A stretch of 64,000 bases of DNA. It comes from AWTP1-13 sp963814055 (GTDB lineage: Bacteria; Pseudomonadota; Alphaproteobacteria; Rhizobiales; Hyphomicrobiaceae). The position numbers were made by a program, and so were the translations under genes. Location of the stretch: contig CAWFBJ010000025.1 of NCBI GenBank assembly GCA_963814055.1, forward strand, positions 124,001-188,000. Direction: 5' to 3'. This document shows, one piece after another, positions 28,087 through 37,353 of the stretch (positions within the stretch are counted from its first letter, which is position 1; the number at the start of each line of letters is the position of its first letter). The notes below the pieces were generated by a model. The model did not search any database and had not been told where the DNA came from. It was given only the letters and a program-made list of their open reading frames with translations.

Positions 28087-30267
28087 ATGACCCACTATCG
28101 TAACGAAATGTGTAAAGAGCAACAGCCGGGTTTGGAGCGGCGCTCGCTGTTTTCCGTGCACAGTTTGCGTCGCCACAGCGGGGCGCTCGCAAGAGCGCTC
28201 CGTGGTGCGCTGATTGCCGCGACTGTGCTCGTGTGCGGCCTGGCCGGGCTGGTGGCATGGACGTGGGCCAACCTCAAGCCGCTGTCGCTTGCCCGTGCCG
28301 AGGCGTTGTCAGTCACCGTTCTCGACCGCAACGACCGGCTGCTGCGCGCCTACACCTCGCCCGACGGCTACTGGCGTCTTCCGGTGGAGGTCAAGGATGT
28401 CGATCCGCGCTATCTCGCGATGCTGATTGCGTTCGAGGACAAGCGCTTCCGACGCCATCATGGCGTCGATCCGCTGGCGGTGGGCCGGGCCGGATGGCTG
28501 CTGGTTCGGCACCGCCGCCCACTGTCCGGCGGCTCGACGCTCACCATGCAGGTGGCGCGGTTGCTGCTGGGCGTGCACGAGCGATCGCTGCCCGGCAAGA
28601 TTCGGCAAGCCCTGCTGGCACTCCAGCTCGATTGGCGTTTGTCCAAGAACGAGATCCTCGCCCTTTACCTGCGGCTGGCGCCATTCGGCGGCAACCTCGA
28701 AGGCGTGCGCGCCGCGTCGCTCGCCTATTTCGGCAAGGAGCCGCGGCGGCTGTCGGTGGGAGAAGCGGCCCTACTGGTCGCCATTCCGCAGTCGCCTGGC
28801 ACACGCCGCCCGGATCGTTTCCCGGTGTCCGCCAAGCGCGCACGCAACCACGTGCTGGCGCGCATGCTCGCTGCCGGCGTGGTCTCACGCGAAGACGCGA
28901 CACGTACGATGGCGGAGCGGGTGCCGACGACACGACGCGAGTTCCCGATGCTGGCGCCGCATCTTGGTGACTACCAGGTCGAGCAGCACAAGACCCGTGT
29001 GGTGCATCGCCTGACGCTCGACTACATGGCGCAGGCCAACGTCGAGCAGCTTGTGCGCGACTACGCCGGAACGCTCGGTGCAAAACTGTCGGCCGCGGTT
29101 GTGGTTGTCGACCACCGCACCGGCGAGGTGATCGCGCAGGTCGGATCGCCGGGCCTGCTCGACGAGGATCGCTTCGGCGCCGTCGACATGGCAAGCGCCC
29201 TCCGCTCGCCGGGCTCCACCCTGAAGCCTATCATTTACGGCCTGGCTTTCGAGCTGGGGCTCGCCCATCCCGAGACGCTGATCGAGGACCGGCCGTCGCG
29301 TTTCGGCATCTATGTGCCCCAGAACTTCGATCGCGACTGGCACGGCACGGTTTCCATCCGCACGGCACTAATCCAGTCGCTCAACATCCCGGCGGTAAAG
29401 GTACTGGAGCAGCTGGGCGCAGGCCGGCTCTACACGCGGCTGCAGCAGGCGGGCGTGAACCCCGTTCTGCCGCAGGGCACCGATCCCTCGCTGGCCATGG
29501 CGCTCGGGGGCTTGGGCCTGCGACTCACCGATCTGGCCCAGCTCTATGCCACGCTTGCCCACGGCGGGGAGCCCATCGTGTTGAAATACCGGCGCGATGT
29601 CGCCCCTCCCAAGGGCGCCGTTGCCGGCCAGCGGCTGCTGTCGCAGGTGGCGGCCTGGTATGTCGCCGACATCCTGTGCCAGGCCCTGCCGCCGGCCAAC
29701 GCCAAGCCCGGGCTCCTTTGCTACAAGACCGGCACGTCCTACGGCTTCCGCGACGCCTGGTCCGTCGGCTTCGACGGGCGCTATGTTGTCGCCGTGTGGG
29801 TCGGCCGGCCGGACGGTGCCTCTACGCCGGGGCTTACCGGCCGGGCGACCGCCGCTCCACTGCTATTCGATGCGTTCGCACGCATTGCGGCGCGGCGCAC
29901 GCCGATGCAGGCGGCGCCGTCGGGCGCTCTCAGAGTTGCCAACGCGGACCTGCCGCCACCGCTCAAGCGCTTCCGCGAAGGTGCAACGGACGACGGCGCG
30001 GCCGGCGGCTATCTGGAGCCCGCGGTGAAGATTGCATTCCCGCCGGACCGTTCCGAAATCGAGGTCGAGGACGGCGAGAACACCGGCGTGATCGTCAAGG
30101 CCGAGGGTGGCGTCCTGCCGCTCACCTGGCTGCTCGACGGCGAGCCGATCGCGTCCGACCCCCAGCGCCGCGACGTGGAACTGCCGGCCGGCGGCCGCGG
30201 CTTCTTCAAGCTGGCAGTAATCGATGCCCGCGGACGCGCCGATCGCGTCAGCATCAGGCTGAAGTGA
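28087..30267 (+). CDS. pbpC: penicillin-binding protein 1C
   Basis: A 726-residue bifunctional peptidoglycan synthase. One membrane helix (about residues 40-62) precedes a GT51 glycosyltransferase with EDKRFRRHHGVDPLA at about 116 and GGSTLTMQVARLL. The transpeptidase domain has the SxxK serine in RSPGSTLKP (about 376), SLN (about 431) and KTGTS (about 547). A C-terminal BiPBP-type domain (about 630-725) ends the protein, as in E. coli PBP1C. It follows the alpha-2-macroglobulin gene, with only a small antisense gene between them. Confidence 0.95.
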   Translation: MTHYRNEMCKEQQPGLERRSLFSVHSLRRHSGALARALRGALIAATVLVCGLAGLVAWTWANLKPLSLARAEALSVTVLDRNDRLLRAYTSPDGYWRLPVEVKDVDPRYLAMLIAFEDKRFRRHHGVDPLAVGRAGWLLVRHRRPLSGGSTLTMQVARLLLGVHERSLPGKIRQALLALQLDWRLSKNEILALYLRLAPFGGNLEGVRAASLAYFGKEPRRLSVGEAALLVAIPQSPGTRRPDRFPVSAKRARNHVLARMLAAGVVSREDATRTMAERVPTTRREFPMLAPHLGDYQVEQHKTRVVHRLTLDYMAQANVEQLVRDYAGTLGAKLSAAVVVVDHRTGEVIAQVGSPGLLDEDRFGAVDMASALRSPGSTLKPIIYGLAFELGLAHPETLIEDRPSRFGIYVPQNFDRDWHGTVSIRTALIQSLNIPAVKVLEQLGAGRLYTRLQQAGVNPVLPQGTDPSLAMALGGLGLRLTDLAQLYATLAHGGEPIVLKYRRDVAPPKGAVAGQRLLSQVAAWYVADILCQALPPANAKPGLLCYKTGTSYGFRDAWSVGFDGRYVVAVWVGRPDGASTPGLTGRATAAPLLFDAFARIAARRTPMQAAPSGALRVANADLPPPLKRFREGATDDGAAGGYLEPAVKIAFPPDRSEIEVEDGENTGVIVKAEGGVLPLTWLLDGEPIASDPQRRDVELPAGGRGFFKLAVIDARGRADRVSIRLK

Positions 30268-30309
30268 CACCATCATCCCCGCGCATTCCTGCGGAGGCGG
30301 GAATGACTT

Positions 30310-31269
30310 TCAGCTCACGTGTACGCGAACCTTGGCGGCAATATCCTGCGGCATTGGCGTCTTGCGCGTGCTTCCGTTGGTCGGCTTGCCGCGTGCGTCG
30401 CGGAACCACTCGGTGAGAAAATCGAGCAGCATGCGCATGCGCGGCAGCATGTGCTTGGAACTCGGATAGAGCGCCCAGACCGCGACATTGCCCATAACCT
30501 CGTAGTCGGGCAGCACCTGCACCAATTGGCCCGAAGTGAGCTCCGGCAGGATTTCGAGTTCGGATGCGCGAACAAGCCCGTTGCCGTCGAGCGCGGCCTG
30601 GCAGAGCAACTCACCGTTGTTGGACCTGAGCGTGCCGCCCACCCGCACCGTGGTTTCTGCACCGTTGCGGCTGAACAACCACTGTGAGCGGTCGCCCAGG
30701 ATCAGGCAATTGTGCTTGCCCAGGTCTTCCGCGCGCAATGGCCGTCCAAGCTTGGCGAGGTAGGCCGGCGACGCGGCAACCACATGCCGGTCGGGCGCGA
30801 GGCGCTTGGCGATCACGGACGAGTCCGACAGCGAGCCGGTTCGGATCGCCACATCGTAGCCGTCCTCCTGCAAATTGACTGGTCGGTCCTGCAGGTCGAG
30901 GTGCGCCTCGATCTCGGGATAGTCGCGCAAGAACGCGCACAGAGCCGGCGCCACATAGCGCCTTCCCAACCCCGCAGGGGCCGCGATCTTCAGCTTGCCT
31001 TTCGGCTTGCTCACGGTGTCGTCGACGCTTGCGCGGGCCGCCTCGATTTCGGCCAGAATGCGCTCGACGTGGCCGAGAAATGTTGCGCCTTCCTCGGTGA
31101 TGCGGATTGAGCGCGTGGTGCGATCGAACAGCCGCGCTGATAATTCACCTTCGAGGGCTTGAATGCGCTTGGAAATCGTACCTGGTGTCAGCCCCAGCTC
31201 TGTACCGACGGCGGACAGATTCTGCAGCGCAGCCACACGCGCAAAAATGCGCATATCCTGAATATCCAT
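30310..31269 (-). CDS. LysR family transcriptional regulator
   Basis: A 319-residue LysR protein from ATG 31269. The winged helix is MDIQDMRIFARVAALQNLSA with ELGLTPGTISKRIQALEGELSARLF; the effector domain follows (GKLKIAAPAGLGRRYVAPAL, GYDVAIRTGSLSDSSVIAKRL, NCLILGDRSQWLFSRNG). This subgroup (AaeR/DmlR-like) often controls nearby metabolic genes, but no divergent target lies within a few hundred bases. Confidence 0.9.
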   Translation of the reverse strand: MDIQDMRIFARVAALQNLSAVGTELGLTPGTISKRIQALEGELSARLFDRTTRSIRITEEGATFLGHVERILAEIEAARASVDDTVSKPKGKLKIAAPAGLGRRYVAPALCAFLRDYPEIEAHLDLQDRPVNLQEDGYDVAIRTGSLSDSSVIAKRLAPDRHVVAASPAYLAKLGRPLRAEDLGKHNCLILGDRSQWLFSRNGAETTVRVGGTLRSNNGELLCQAALDGNGLVRASELEILPELTSGQLVQVLPDYEVMGNVAVWALYPSSKHMLPRMRMLLDFLTEWFRDARGKPTNGSTRKTPMPQDIAAKVRVHVS

Positions 31270-31536
31270 CCCTACTCCCACCCGACGCACCACTTCAGTT
31301 TGGCTGGCCGCTGGACCGCCAAAAAGCTCGCCGGCAATCTTCTATAATTTATGCGTTGCACGCTGACCTTAGCCGCGAAAGCATGTTCTTTCAATGGGAA
31401 GTGAGATACCACGTCCCAAGATTGCTAACGCCGCCATTTGTGGGGCCTGAAGCCCAGCGAACGCGCTGCCTCGGTCCAAAGCCGGCATGCTGAGCCAAGC
31501 CGGCGAGGTAGGGCCGTAGCGAGCCCCGGATTACGC

Positions 31537-34095
31537 TCAGAAGCGCTTGAGCAGGCGCTCCAGATACTCGAGCTCTATTGGCGGCCGGGTGGTCTCGCCC
31601 AGACGGCGGCGCAGCTCTTCCAGGATCTCGCGGGCACGCTGAATGTCGATCTGATCCGGAACTTTCACCCCCGTACCCGGATCAGGGCCGTCGGTGCGCT
31701 GCGGCGGCCGCCCCATCGGATCGAGCTCGCCGCGACTGTCATTGAGCCCATATCGCGACGGCATCTGGCGCAACATCTGCTGGGCCAGCTCGCGAGCACC
31801 TTGACGCAGCTGCTCGAGCGCGCGCGTCTCCTGATCGGTGGCGCCGTTGAGATCGCCGTTGCGCAGGGCACGCTCGGCTCGTTCCATCGACTCCTCGGCG
31901 CCATTGAGCTGTCCCGGCGACTGCATGCCGAACTCGCGCATGCCGCGCTGCAGCCTGCCGAGCCTGTCGCGCAGCTCCTGCTGGCGATCGCTGAGGCCAC
32001 CGCCCTGCCCCTGCTGGTCGCCGCCCTCGCCCTCACCCTGGCCGCCCTGGCCCTTCTGCCCCCGCTGACCTTTCTGGCCACGCTGGCCGTCCTGCTTGCC
32101 CTGCTGCTTGAAGGTGTCGTCGAGCAATTGCTGCTGCCGGCCGATGATGTCGCCGAATTCGTCCATCATCTTGCCCAGGCGCTGGCTCTGACCCTGGTCT
32201 GCCATGCGACCCGACTGCAGACGATCCAGCAGGTCGCGCAGCTGGCTCAGCATCTGCTCGGCCATCTCGCGATTGCCCGAGCGTGCCATGTTCTCGAGAT
32301 TACGCAGCATCTGCTCGAGGTCCTGCTGCGACAGCATCTGCTGGTTGGGATCGTTGCCCTGCATGGGCGGCTGGCCTTCCGCCTGCCGTTGCAACTGCTC
32401 CATGAACTGCGCCAGCGCCTGCCGCAATTCCTGCATCAGACGTTGGATTTCCTCGTCCGTGGCACCGTCGCGCAGGGCTTGCTGCAGCCGATCCTGCGCG
32501 GCGCGCAACGCACGCTCGGCGTCGGTGAGATTGCCGTCCTCGATGCGCAGCGCCACGTTCCACAGCTGTGCGACGACGCTGTTGCGGGTGGCGCGGGTGT
32601 CCTCGCGCTGGAGGCGCCAATAGACCGATCGCAACCCGAGAAAGACCTGCAGGTCGTCGATGAAATCCTCAGGCTCCAGGGTGAGCGCGTCGATCGCCTT
32701 GGCGATCAGCAGCCGGTCGCGCGGGTCCTCCACCAGCTTGCGGCGCTGCTCGATGACAGCGCGCGCCAATGGCTTGTTGAAGCGCCGCTCGGGCAGCGTG
32801 ATCTCGGTCGTCTCGCTCCTGCCGGTCTGCCCGGCGAGATCCTTGGCAATCAGCGTCAGTTCGACCCGCATGCCCGCCCAGGGATGGTCGCCGATCTCGT
32901 GCAGGCTATGTCCCTCAGCCGTCTTCGCATAGGCGCGCGGCAATCTGAGCGTCAGCGCAGGGGGACGCTCGTAGGGCGGCCGCGCGCCCTTGTTCTGCTC
33001 ACGCGCCCAGGCGGTCGATGATTTGTCGGCCTTCGGCGTGAGGCGGCGGATGCGGGCTTCAGCGGACACGATGCCGTAGTCATCCTCGGCCTTGTAGAAA
33101 AGCTTGAGGCTGCCGCGCGGCGAGCGCTCCGGCTCCTTCGTCATGGAGATCTTGGGGGCGTGGTCGGGGATGACGGTGAAAGTCCAGCTCGCCACCTGCA
33201 TGCCGCTGCTGTGGACTGTGATCGTGCCCGCGCGCCTGACGTCGTATTTCAGCTCCAGGACATCACCACAATTTACAGGCGCCGGCGCCTCGATCGGCTG
33301 CGGCGCTCCATCCTCACCAGGAACCTGGATGGTGAGACCACGTATGCCGGCACCGCCGGCGCGCACGATCAGCACACTCTTGTCGGGCACCTCCATGACG
33401 CCCACGGGTCTGTTGTCCTGCGCGCGGGGACCGGTGATCCCGCCGTCGGCCAGCATGATCGGGGGCTTGCCCGTGTAGGAGGGCGGCGTGATCCAGGCAT
33501 CGAGGCGCGCCTCGGCTCCCTTCGCAAGCGGGCTGAACCGGAAGGCGGACCAAAGTCGGTCCGCAGCGCTATCGCCAACAACAACCATCAGCGCGAAAAC
33601 ACCGAGCAGGAGCAGCGCGCGCAAGGCGAAGGGGTCGTAGCGATCGGTGCGGGGCGCCGGCCGGCCGACACGAAGCTTGGCGAGGAGGGCGGCCAGGCGC
33701 TGGCGGTGGGCGTTCCACAAGGCGGCCGTGCGGGCATCCTCCGCCCCCAAAGTCAGCGTGTCCTCGTAGGAGGACGCCGGACGGTGTCGGATGCCGGAGA
33801 TGCCCTCTACCCGGCGGATAGCCTCTTCCCGGGCGGGCCAGCGCACGCTCAGGAGCGCGATGAAGCCGGCAAGGAATGCCAAGCCAAACAGGCCCAGAAC
33901 GACCTTATGGGGCAGCTCCGGCAGGCGCGGCCACAGGCCAGCCAGCGAGACGGCAATGAACAGCCCCGCGAGACCCAGAAGCAGCCAGGCGCGCGGCCAG
34001 ATCTGCTCGAAAAGGAGAGCCCATTTGCTCAGATGCACCTTGCGCTCGAAGGCCATTTCAAGACCTGAGCGCACTATCTTGTGGCGTGCCGACAT
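31537..34095 (-). CDS. TIGR02302 family large membrane protein
   Basis: An 852-residue protein characteristic of Rhizobiales (TIGR02302/DUF4175). Membrane helices lie at about residues 28-80 (WLLLGLAGLFIAVSLAGLW, KVVLGLFGLAFLAGFIALL) and 155-175. The long periplasmic or cytoplasmic body contains LPRAYAKTAEGHSLHEIGDH, TEITLPERRFNKPLARAVIE and a Gln/Gly/Met-rich segment (about 570-740) with repeated QRGQKGQ units, probably disordered. Function is unknown. The gap downstream toward 34249 is the left flank of the transposon island. Confidence 0.85.
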   Translation of the reverse strand: MSARHKIVRSGLEMAFERKVHLSKWALLFEQIWPRAWLLLGLAGLFIAVSLAGLWPRLPELPHKVVLGLFGLAFLAGFIALLSVRWPAREEAIRRVEGISGIRHRPASSYEDTLTLGAEDARTAALWNAHRQRLAALLAKLRVGRPAPRTDRYDPFALRALLLLGVFALMVVVGDSAADRLWSAFRFSPLAKGAEARLDAWITPPSYTGKPPIMLADGGITGPRAQDNRPVGVMEVPDKSVLIVRAGGAGIRGLTIQVPGEDGAPQPIEAPAPVNCGDVLELKYDVRRAGTITVHSSGMQVASWTFTVIPDHAPKISMTKEPERSPRGSLKLFYKAEDDYGIVSAEARIRRLTPKADKSSTAWAREQNKGARPPYERPPALTLRLPRAYAKTAEGHSLHEIGDHPWAGMRVELTLIAKDLAGQTGRSETTEITLPERRFNKPLARAVIEQRRKLVEDPRDRLLIAKAIDALTLEPEDFIDDLQVFLGLRSVYWRLQREDTRATRNSVVAQLWNVALRIEDGNLTDAERALRAAQDRLQQALRDGATDEEIQRLMQELRQALAQFMEQLQRQAEGQPPMQGNDPNQQMLSQQDLEQMLRNLENMARSGNREMAEQMLSQLRDLLDRLQSGRMADQGQSQRLGKMMDEFGDIIGRQQQLLDDTFKQQGKQDGQRGQKGQRGQKGQGGQGEGEGGDQQGQGGGLSDRQQELRDRLGRLQRGMREFGMQSPGQLNGAEESMERAERALRNGDLNGATDQETRALEQLRQGARELAQQMLRQMPSRYGLNDSRGELDPMGRPPQRTDGPDPGTGVKVPDQIDIQRAREILEELRRRLGETTRPPIELEYLERLLKRF

Positions 34096-34327
34096 GTGCG
34101 CACCTTATCACGCCGGGCGAGCGGCGGGGATTGAGGCTTTGAGCCTTCAACGAGTTTTGAGGTGAAAGCCTGCTGGCGCAATGGGGCGGCAGCACGGCGA
34201 CGCGGATAAGTGCGAACCAGCGATCGATTGTTCCTATTTTGTTCTTGCCAAGGCACCGGCATTCCGTAGTTGACAAACCCATCCCGATCTAGCTACATTG
34301 GCTCAGCAATGAAATACGAGCCAAGCC

Positions 34328-35432
34328 ATGTCTGTCCTGAACGCAAAGCATTTTCATGACGAAGAAGCGGCATTCGCCGAGCTGGAGGCGCAAGCTCTGG
34401 CCGGATGGCCCGGTCTGCCCGCATTGCGGCGGCGCTGGACCGCATCTATGCCCTCAAGGGTGTCGCACCAAGCCCAGCAAGAAGCACCCGAGGGCGTCGT
34501 GCGCCACGGCCTCAAGAAGTGCGGCCACTGCCGCAAGCAGTTCACGGTGCGCGTCGGCACCATCTTCGAGGACAGCCACGTCCCGCTGCACAAGTGGCTA
34601 CAGGCGATCCACCTGATGGCGTCCAGCAAGAAGGGCATCAGCAGCCACCAACTGCACCGCATGCTTGAGGTATCAGTACAACACCGCTTGGTTCATGGCG
34701 CACCGCATCCGCGAGGCCATGCGCGTTGGCGGCTTAGCGCCTCCGATGGGCGGCGATGGCGGCGTCGTGGAGATCGACGAAACCATGTACGGCCGCGCCG
34801 CCACGCATCCCAAGGGCCGCCGCCGTGGTTCATGGCATCAAGTCGAGCCAGCACAAGAACGTCATTCTCTCGCTGGTGGAGCGCGGCGGCAAGCGTGCGC
34901 AGCTATCACGTGGAGGGCAGCACCGTTGCGCAGGTGATCCCCATCGTCTACGACAACATCGACCACGAAGCGCAGGTCATGACGGACGCGGCGCAGCTCT
35001 ACAAATACCGCCTCGAGCGACTTCGCCAGCCATGACCGCGTGGACCACAGCAAGGACGAATACGTCCGCTACGAGGAAGGCCGCCTGATGATCCACACCA
35101 ACACGGTCGAGGGCTACTTCTCAGGTGTTCAAGCGCGGCATGCGCGGGACGTATCAGCACTGCAAGGAAAAGCATCTGCACCGCTATCTGGCGGAGTTCG
35201 ACTTCCGCTACAACAACCGCATGGCGCTTGGCGTGAACGATCGAGCAGCGCGCCGCTGCAATCGTCAGAAGGCATCGAAGGGCAAGCGTCTCACCTATCG
35301 AACGACTAGTGGGGCCTGGACCCGAAGCATGAGGCGCGGGTACGGCGGCGCAAGCACCGCCGTGCTGAGGTCGACGCTCAGCTAGATTTGTTCCCAGAAA
35401 CGCTGGCCTGGAGGCGTCGCGAGCGCTCATAG
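34328..35432 (+). pseudogene. IS1595-family (ISXO2-like) transposase, multiple frameshifts
   Basis: Pieces in three frames align along the intact transposase of element B: KKCGHCRKQFTVRVGTIFED, HKWLQAIHLMASSKKGISSH, TAWFMAHRIREAMRVGGLAP, GGVVEIDETMYGRAATHPKG (catalytic Asp in EIDET), HVEGSTVAQVIPIVYDNID, then IHTNTVEGYFS, RGTYQHCKEKHLHRYLAEFD and a tail LDLFPETLAWRR ending at 35432. At least seven frame changes are each cured by removing one base (for example in TTCTCAGGTGTTC). Either the gene is dead or the sequence here is unpolished. Confidence 0.85.
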
Positions 35433-35551
35433 CACCCATCCTGCCAGTGCATGGCATCGCCGATCTTTCCGGTTGCGGATTATCGGCCGATCAAACAGAG
35501 TTCTGATTCGCGATGCGTTGATCCCGCACCCAGCGCAGCGCGAATTATAGG

Positions 35552-35585
35552 GGGCGTCATCCCGAGGGGGACGCCCTTTATCTTT
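35552..35585 (+). terminator. rho-independent terminator T1
   Basis: Seven-base stem GGGCGTC (35552-35558) / GACGCCC (35570-35576), 11-base loop and tail TTTATCTTT. It lies 120 bases after the transposase end. Confidence 0.7.
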
Positions 35586-35639
35586 GGCAGGCACGGCTAA
35601 GCTCAAGTTGGCCTTTTCCAGTCCCTCATTTTTTGGGAC

Positions 35640-35738
35640 ATGGTGTCTCAGAGAGCATTGACGTGCACAGAGCAATGCGCTTCTATCGCGCTCTCCCTGG
35701 TGGCTGACTTTAGTCTCGTCAGGGGGTGCGGGGAATAA
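35640..35738 (+). CDS. possible 32-residue peptide between two terminators
   Basis: ATG 35640 opens a 32-codon frame (MVSQRALTCTEQC...VRGCGE) whose TAA is followed at once by terminator T2. Size and tight coupling to a terminator are suggestive, but no clear ribosome binding site precedes it and no homologue is recognised. Confidence 0.2.
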   Translation: MVSQRALTCTEQCASIALSLVADFSLVRGCGE

Positions 35739-35773
35739 GGGACGCTTGTCAGCCGAGCGTCCCTTTTGCATTT
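35739..35773 (+). terminator. rho-independent terminator T2
   Basis: Eight-base stem GGGACGCT (35739-35746) / AGCGTCCC (35756-35763), nine-base loop, tail TTTTGCATTT. A near-twin stem occurs in element B at 39746-39773. Confidence 0.75.
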
Positions 35774-35868
35774 GGGAACCCCGCAAGCGTCGGCGTGTTT
35801 AACGGGTAAGTCGGTTGGCTGCGGGTGTTCCCGGCATGGAACTCCTCCCCGCTCGGTGCAACCAAAAG

Positions 35869-35897
35869 AAGGCCCCTTCCCAAGGGGCCTTTTTCTT
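35869..35897 (+). terminator. rho-independent terminator T3
   Basis: Ten-base perfect stem AAGGCCCCTT (35869-35878) / AAGGGGCCTT (35882-35891) with a three-base loop and a tail of T residues (TTTCTTG). It is the strongest of the four hairpins. Confidence 0.8.
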
Positions 35898-35971
35898 GCA
35901 AATCGTGACGGAACCAGCCTGCCGCGGGTCAGTTAAACTCACATAACGACTGCTCATGATCACTCGAACTT

Positions 35972-36008
35972 AGGCGCCCCAAGGCAATTTAGGGGCGCCT
36001 CTTCTTGT
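35972..36008 (+). terminator. rho-independent terminator T4, facing the convergent antitoxin gene
   Basis: Nine-base stem AGGCGCCCC (35972-35980) / GGGGCGCCT (35992-36000), 11-base loop and plus-strand tail CTTCTTGTC. It lies just beyond the minus-strand antitoxin gene and could work in both directions. T1-T4 fill the otherwise gene-poor 35433-36034 region. Confidence 0.6.
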
Positions 36009-36034
36009 CATGCAGAAAACGGCGTTAGCGCCGC

Positions 36035-36334
36035 TCAAGGCAATCCGATCTTCTCCAGCGCTCCTAACTACTTCGGGCTCGCGAGCCACAACCGCGAGAT
36101 AAGCGCGCGCGGTTTGATCCGGGGTTTTTCGTTCCTGTTCCCAATCGCGTGAGCGTGCCAATGGGAATATGGAAACGTCCTGCAAACTCTTCTTGAGTTA
36201 ACCCTAGCGCCTCACGAATGATCTTTACGCGCGGAACGCGCTTACATCGCAAGCATGTCCGCTGCGGTCAACGGCCTAGCATCGCGGTCAGCGTTCAGAG
36301 CTGCCGCGGTTGCCTGATCGATCTTGTTACGCAT
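36035..36334 (-). pseudogene. XRE-type helix-turn-helix antitoxin, frameshifted
   Basis: Removing three single bases gives a 98-residue antitoxin: MRNKIDQATAAALNADRDAR, PLTAADMLAMKRVPRVKIIR, EALGLTQEEFAGRFHIPIGT, LRDWEQERKTPDQTARAYLA and VVAREPEVVRALEKIGLP. The helix-turn-helix centres on LTQEEFAGRFHIPIGTLRDWEQ. This architecture (short lead, PRVK-IIR, then HTH) is the usual partner of BrnT toxins in Rhizobiales. It follows the toxin gene with two bases between. The frame changes lie near 36245, 36145 and 36070. Confidence 0.75.
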
Positions 36335-36336
36335 CG

Positions 36337-36631
36337 CTACTCTCTTCAAGTTCTGTTGGTAGTAAAAATCGTGCTCCGCTTTCTCGGCTGGTCGGGCCGA
36401 TATGATCCGCTTGCGCTCGAGCGCGCTCTGCGTACACGACGCAGAGAAGTTGTGCTCTCTGCCATGCCGATCCTGATCCATCTCTCCTCGCCATAGTCTT
36501 CGCGGTCGTCAAAGAACCCGATACCGAAAACGTCGCGGAAGGCGAGAGTTGCCAGAATCGAAAGTAACGCCGTGCTTGGCTTGGTTTGCCAAGGACTTGG
36601 CGTCGTCCCACTCAAAAGCATCATTGACCAT
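36337..36631 (-). pseudogene. BrnT-type ribonuclease toxin, frameshifted
   Basis: Pieces in several frames add up to a BrnT toxin: AFEWDDAKSLANQAKHGVTF, then LAFRDVFGIGFFDDREDYGE, ERWIRIGMAE, QLLCVVYAER and RKRIISARPAEKAEHDFYYQ. The conserved FEWDxxK-N-xKHGVxF, DDREDYGEERW-xxIG and RIISAR-x4-E blocks match the family, which cleaves RNA and is neutralised by its neighbour antitoxin. Four one-base insertions explain the frame changes. If the breaks are real, the toxin is inactive; if they are errors, element A carries a working addiction module. Confidence 0.75.
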
Positions 36632-36715
36632 ATATACGGCTTAGCCGTAGTTCGGTCAAGAGTTGAGGCGATCCACTTCCTGCGGCGCACAAATAATTTT
36701 TGCTGCACGCGAGAC

Positions 36716-36853
36716 TTATGCGCCAAGTGTCTTTGCTAGATAGGCGAGCACGGCGACCACCGCCCAAAACAGTACGACCGGCAACCACCAAGGACGCAAC
36801 AAAAATCCCAATCTTGGGTGGATGTCTGGTGTAGGCCGATGTTTGGGTGGCAA
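36716..36853 (-). CDS. possible 45-residue single-span membrane peptide
   Basis: From TTG 36853 (preceded by AGGAC) a 46-codon frame gives a proline-rich start (PPKHRPTPDIHPRLG) and one hydrophobic segment, LPVVLFWAVVAVLAYLA, ending KTLGA. A hydrophobic helix followed by Lys fits a single-pass inner-membrane peptide. No homologue is recognised, and the start codon is weak. Element B has a different small membrane peptide. Confidence 0.35.
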   Translation of the reverse strand: MPPKHRPTPDIHPRLGFLLRPWWLPVVLFWAVVAVLAYLAKTLGA

Positions 36854-36978
36854 GTCGTCCTGCTTATCTCAGCCCCGGTTGTTGTTGAACAGCTGCTTGA
36901 CGTTAAACGCAAACAGGGTCAACTAGATTTCCACGCCTTGAGAAGGCAAAGAGCCAGATCGAGACCCGAAGGAGCAGT

Positions 36979-37353
36979 ATGAACGATCCCAGGAAGCCGC
37001 CCGCGAGACAGCCTTGGACTCCAGCGATGAAGCCCTGGTGCGCATTGTATCAGGGACATCACCGGTACCGCGCCAAGGCTACTAGCTTACAGTTCACCAC
37101 CCACAGCGAGGTCATGCGCGAGAAAGAACCTCGCGGTGCCTGGAAACGAAGAAACCCCAAGGCAAAGATCATCAGCGAAGAGGTCAAGTCTGCAACCCAC
37201 ATCGGGACATGGGGCAGGACAGCCGCCGTTTTCATCATCGCCAAATACGAGCAATTATTTCCGGTGTACGGCATTCCGCACAAATCGCTTTACAGTCTCG
37301 GGCGGCATCAGAAGGCATTAGGCAAAAGCCAAGACGCAAAGAGCCAGAGTTAA
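36979..37353 (+). CDS. hypothetical protein, element A cargo
   Basis: A 124-residue basic protein beginning MNDPRKPPARQPWTPAMKPW. A preceding GGAGCAGT could serve as ribosome binding site. The C-terminal part has a short alpha/beta look (TAAVFIIAKYEQLFPVYGIP). I do not recognise the family. The end overlaps the start of the KRKEPEL gene in another frame, so its true length may change if the region contains insertion errors. Confidence 0.45.
   Translation: MNDPRKPPARQPWTPAMKPWCALYQGHHRYRAKATSLQFTTHSEVMREKEPRGAWKRRNPKAKIISEEVKSATHIGTWGRTAAVFIIAKYEQLFPVYGIPHKSLYSLGRHQKALGKSQDAKSQS

Noticed and set aside
34249..34256. CAAGGCAC as part of the inverted repeat rather than a target duplication
   Set aside because: On the right side of element B the word is in the same orientation as on the left, not inverted, so it cannot belong to an inverted repeat; eight bases also fits the family.
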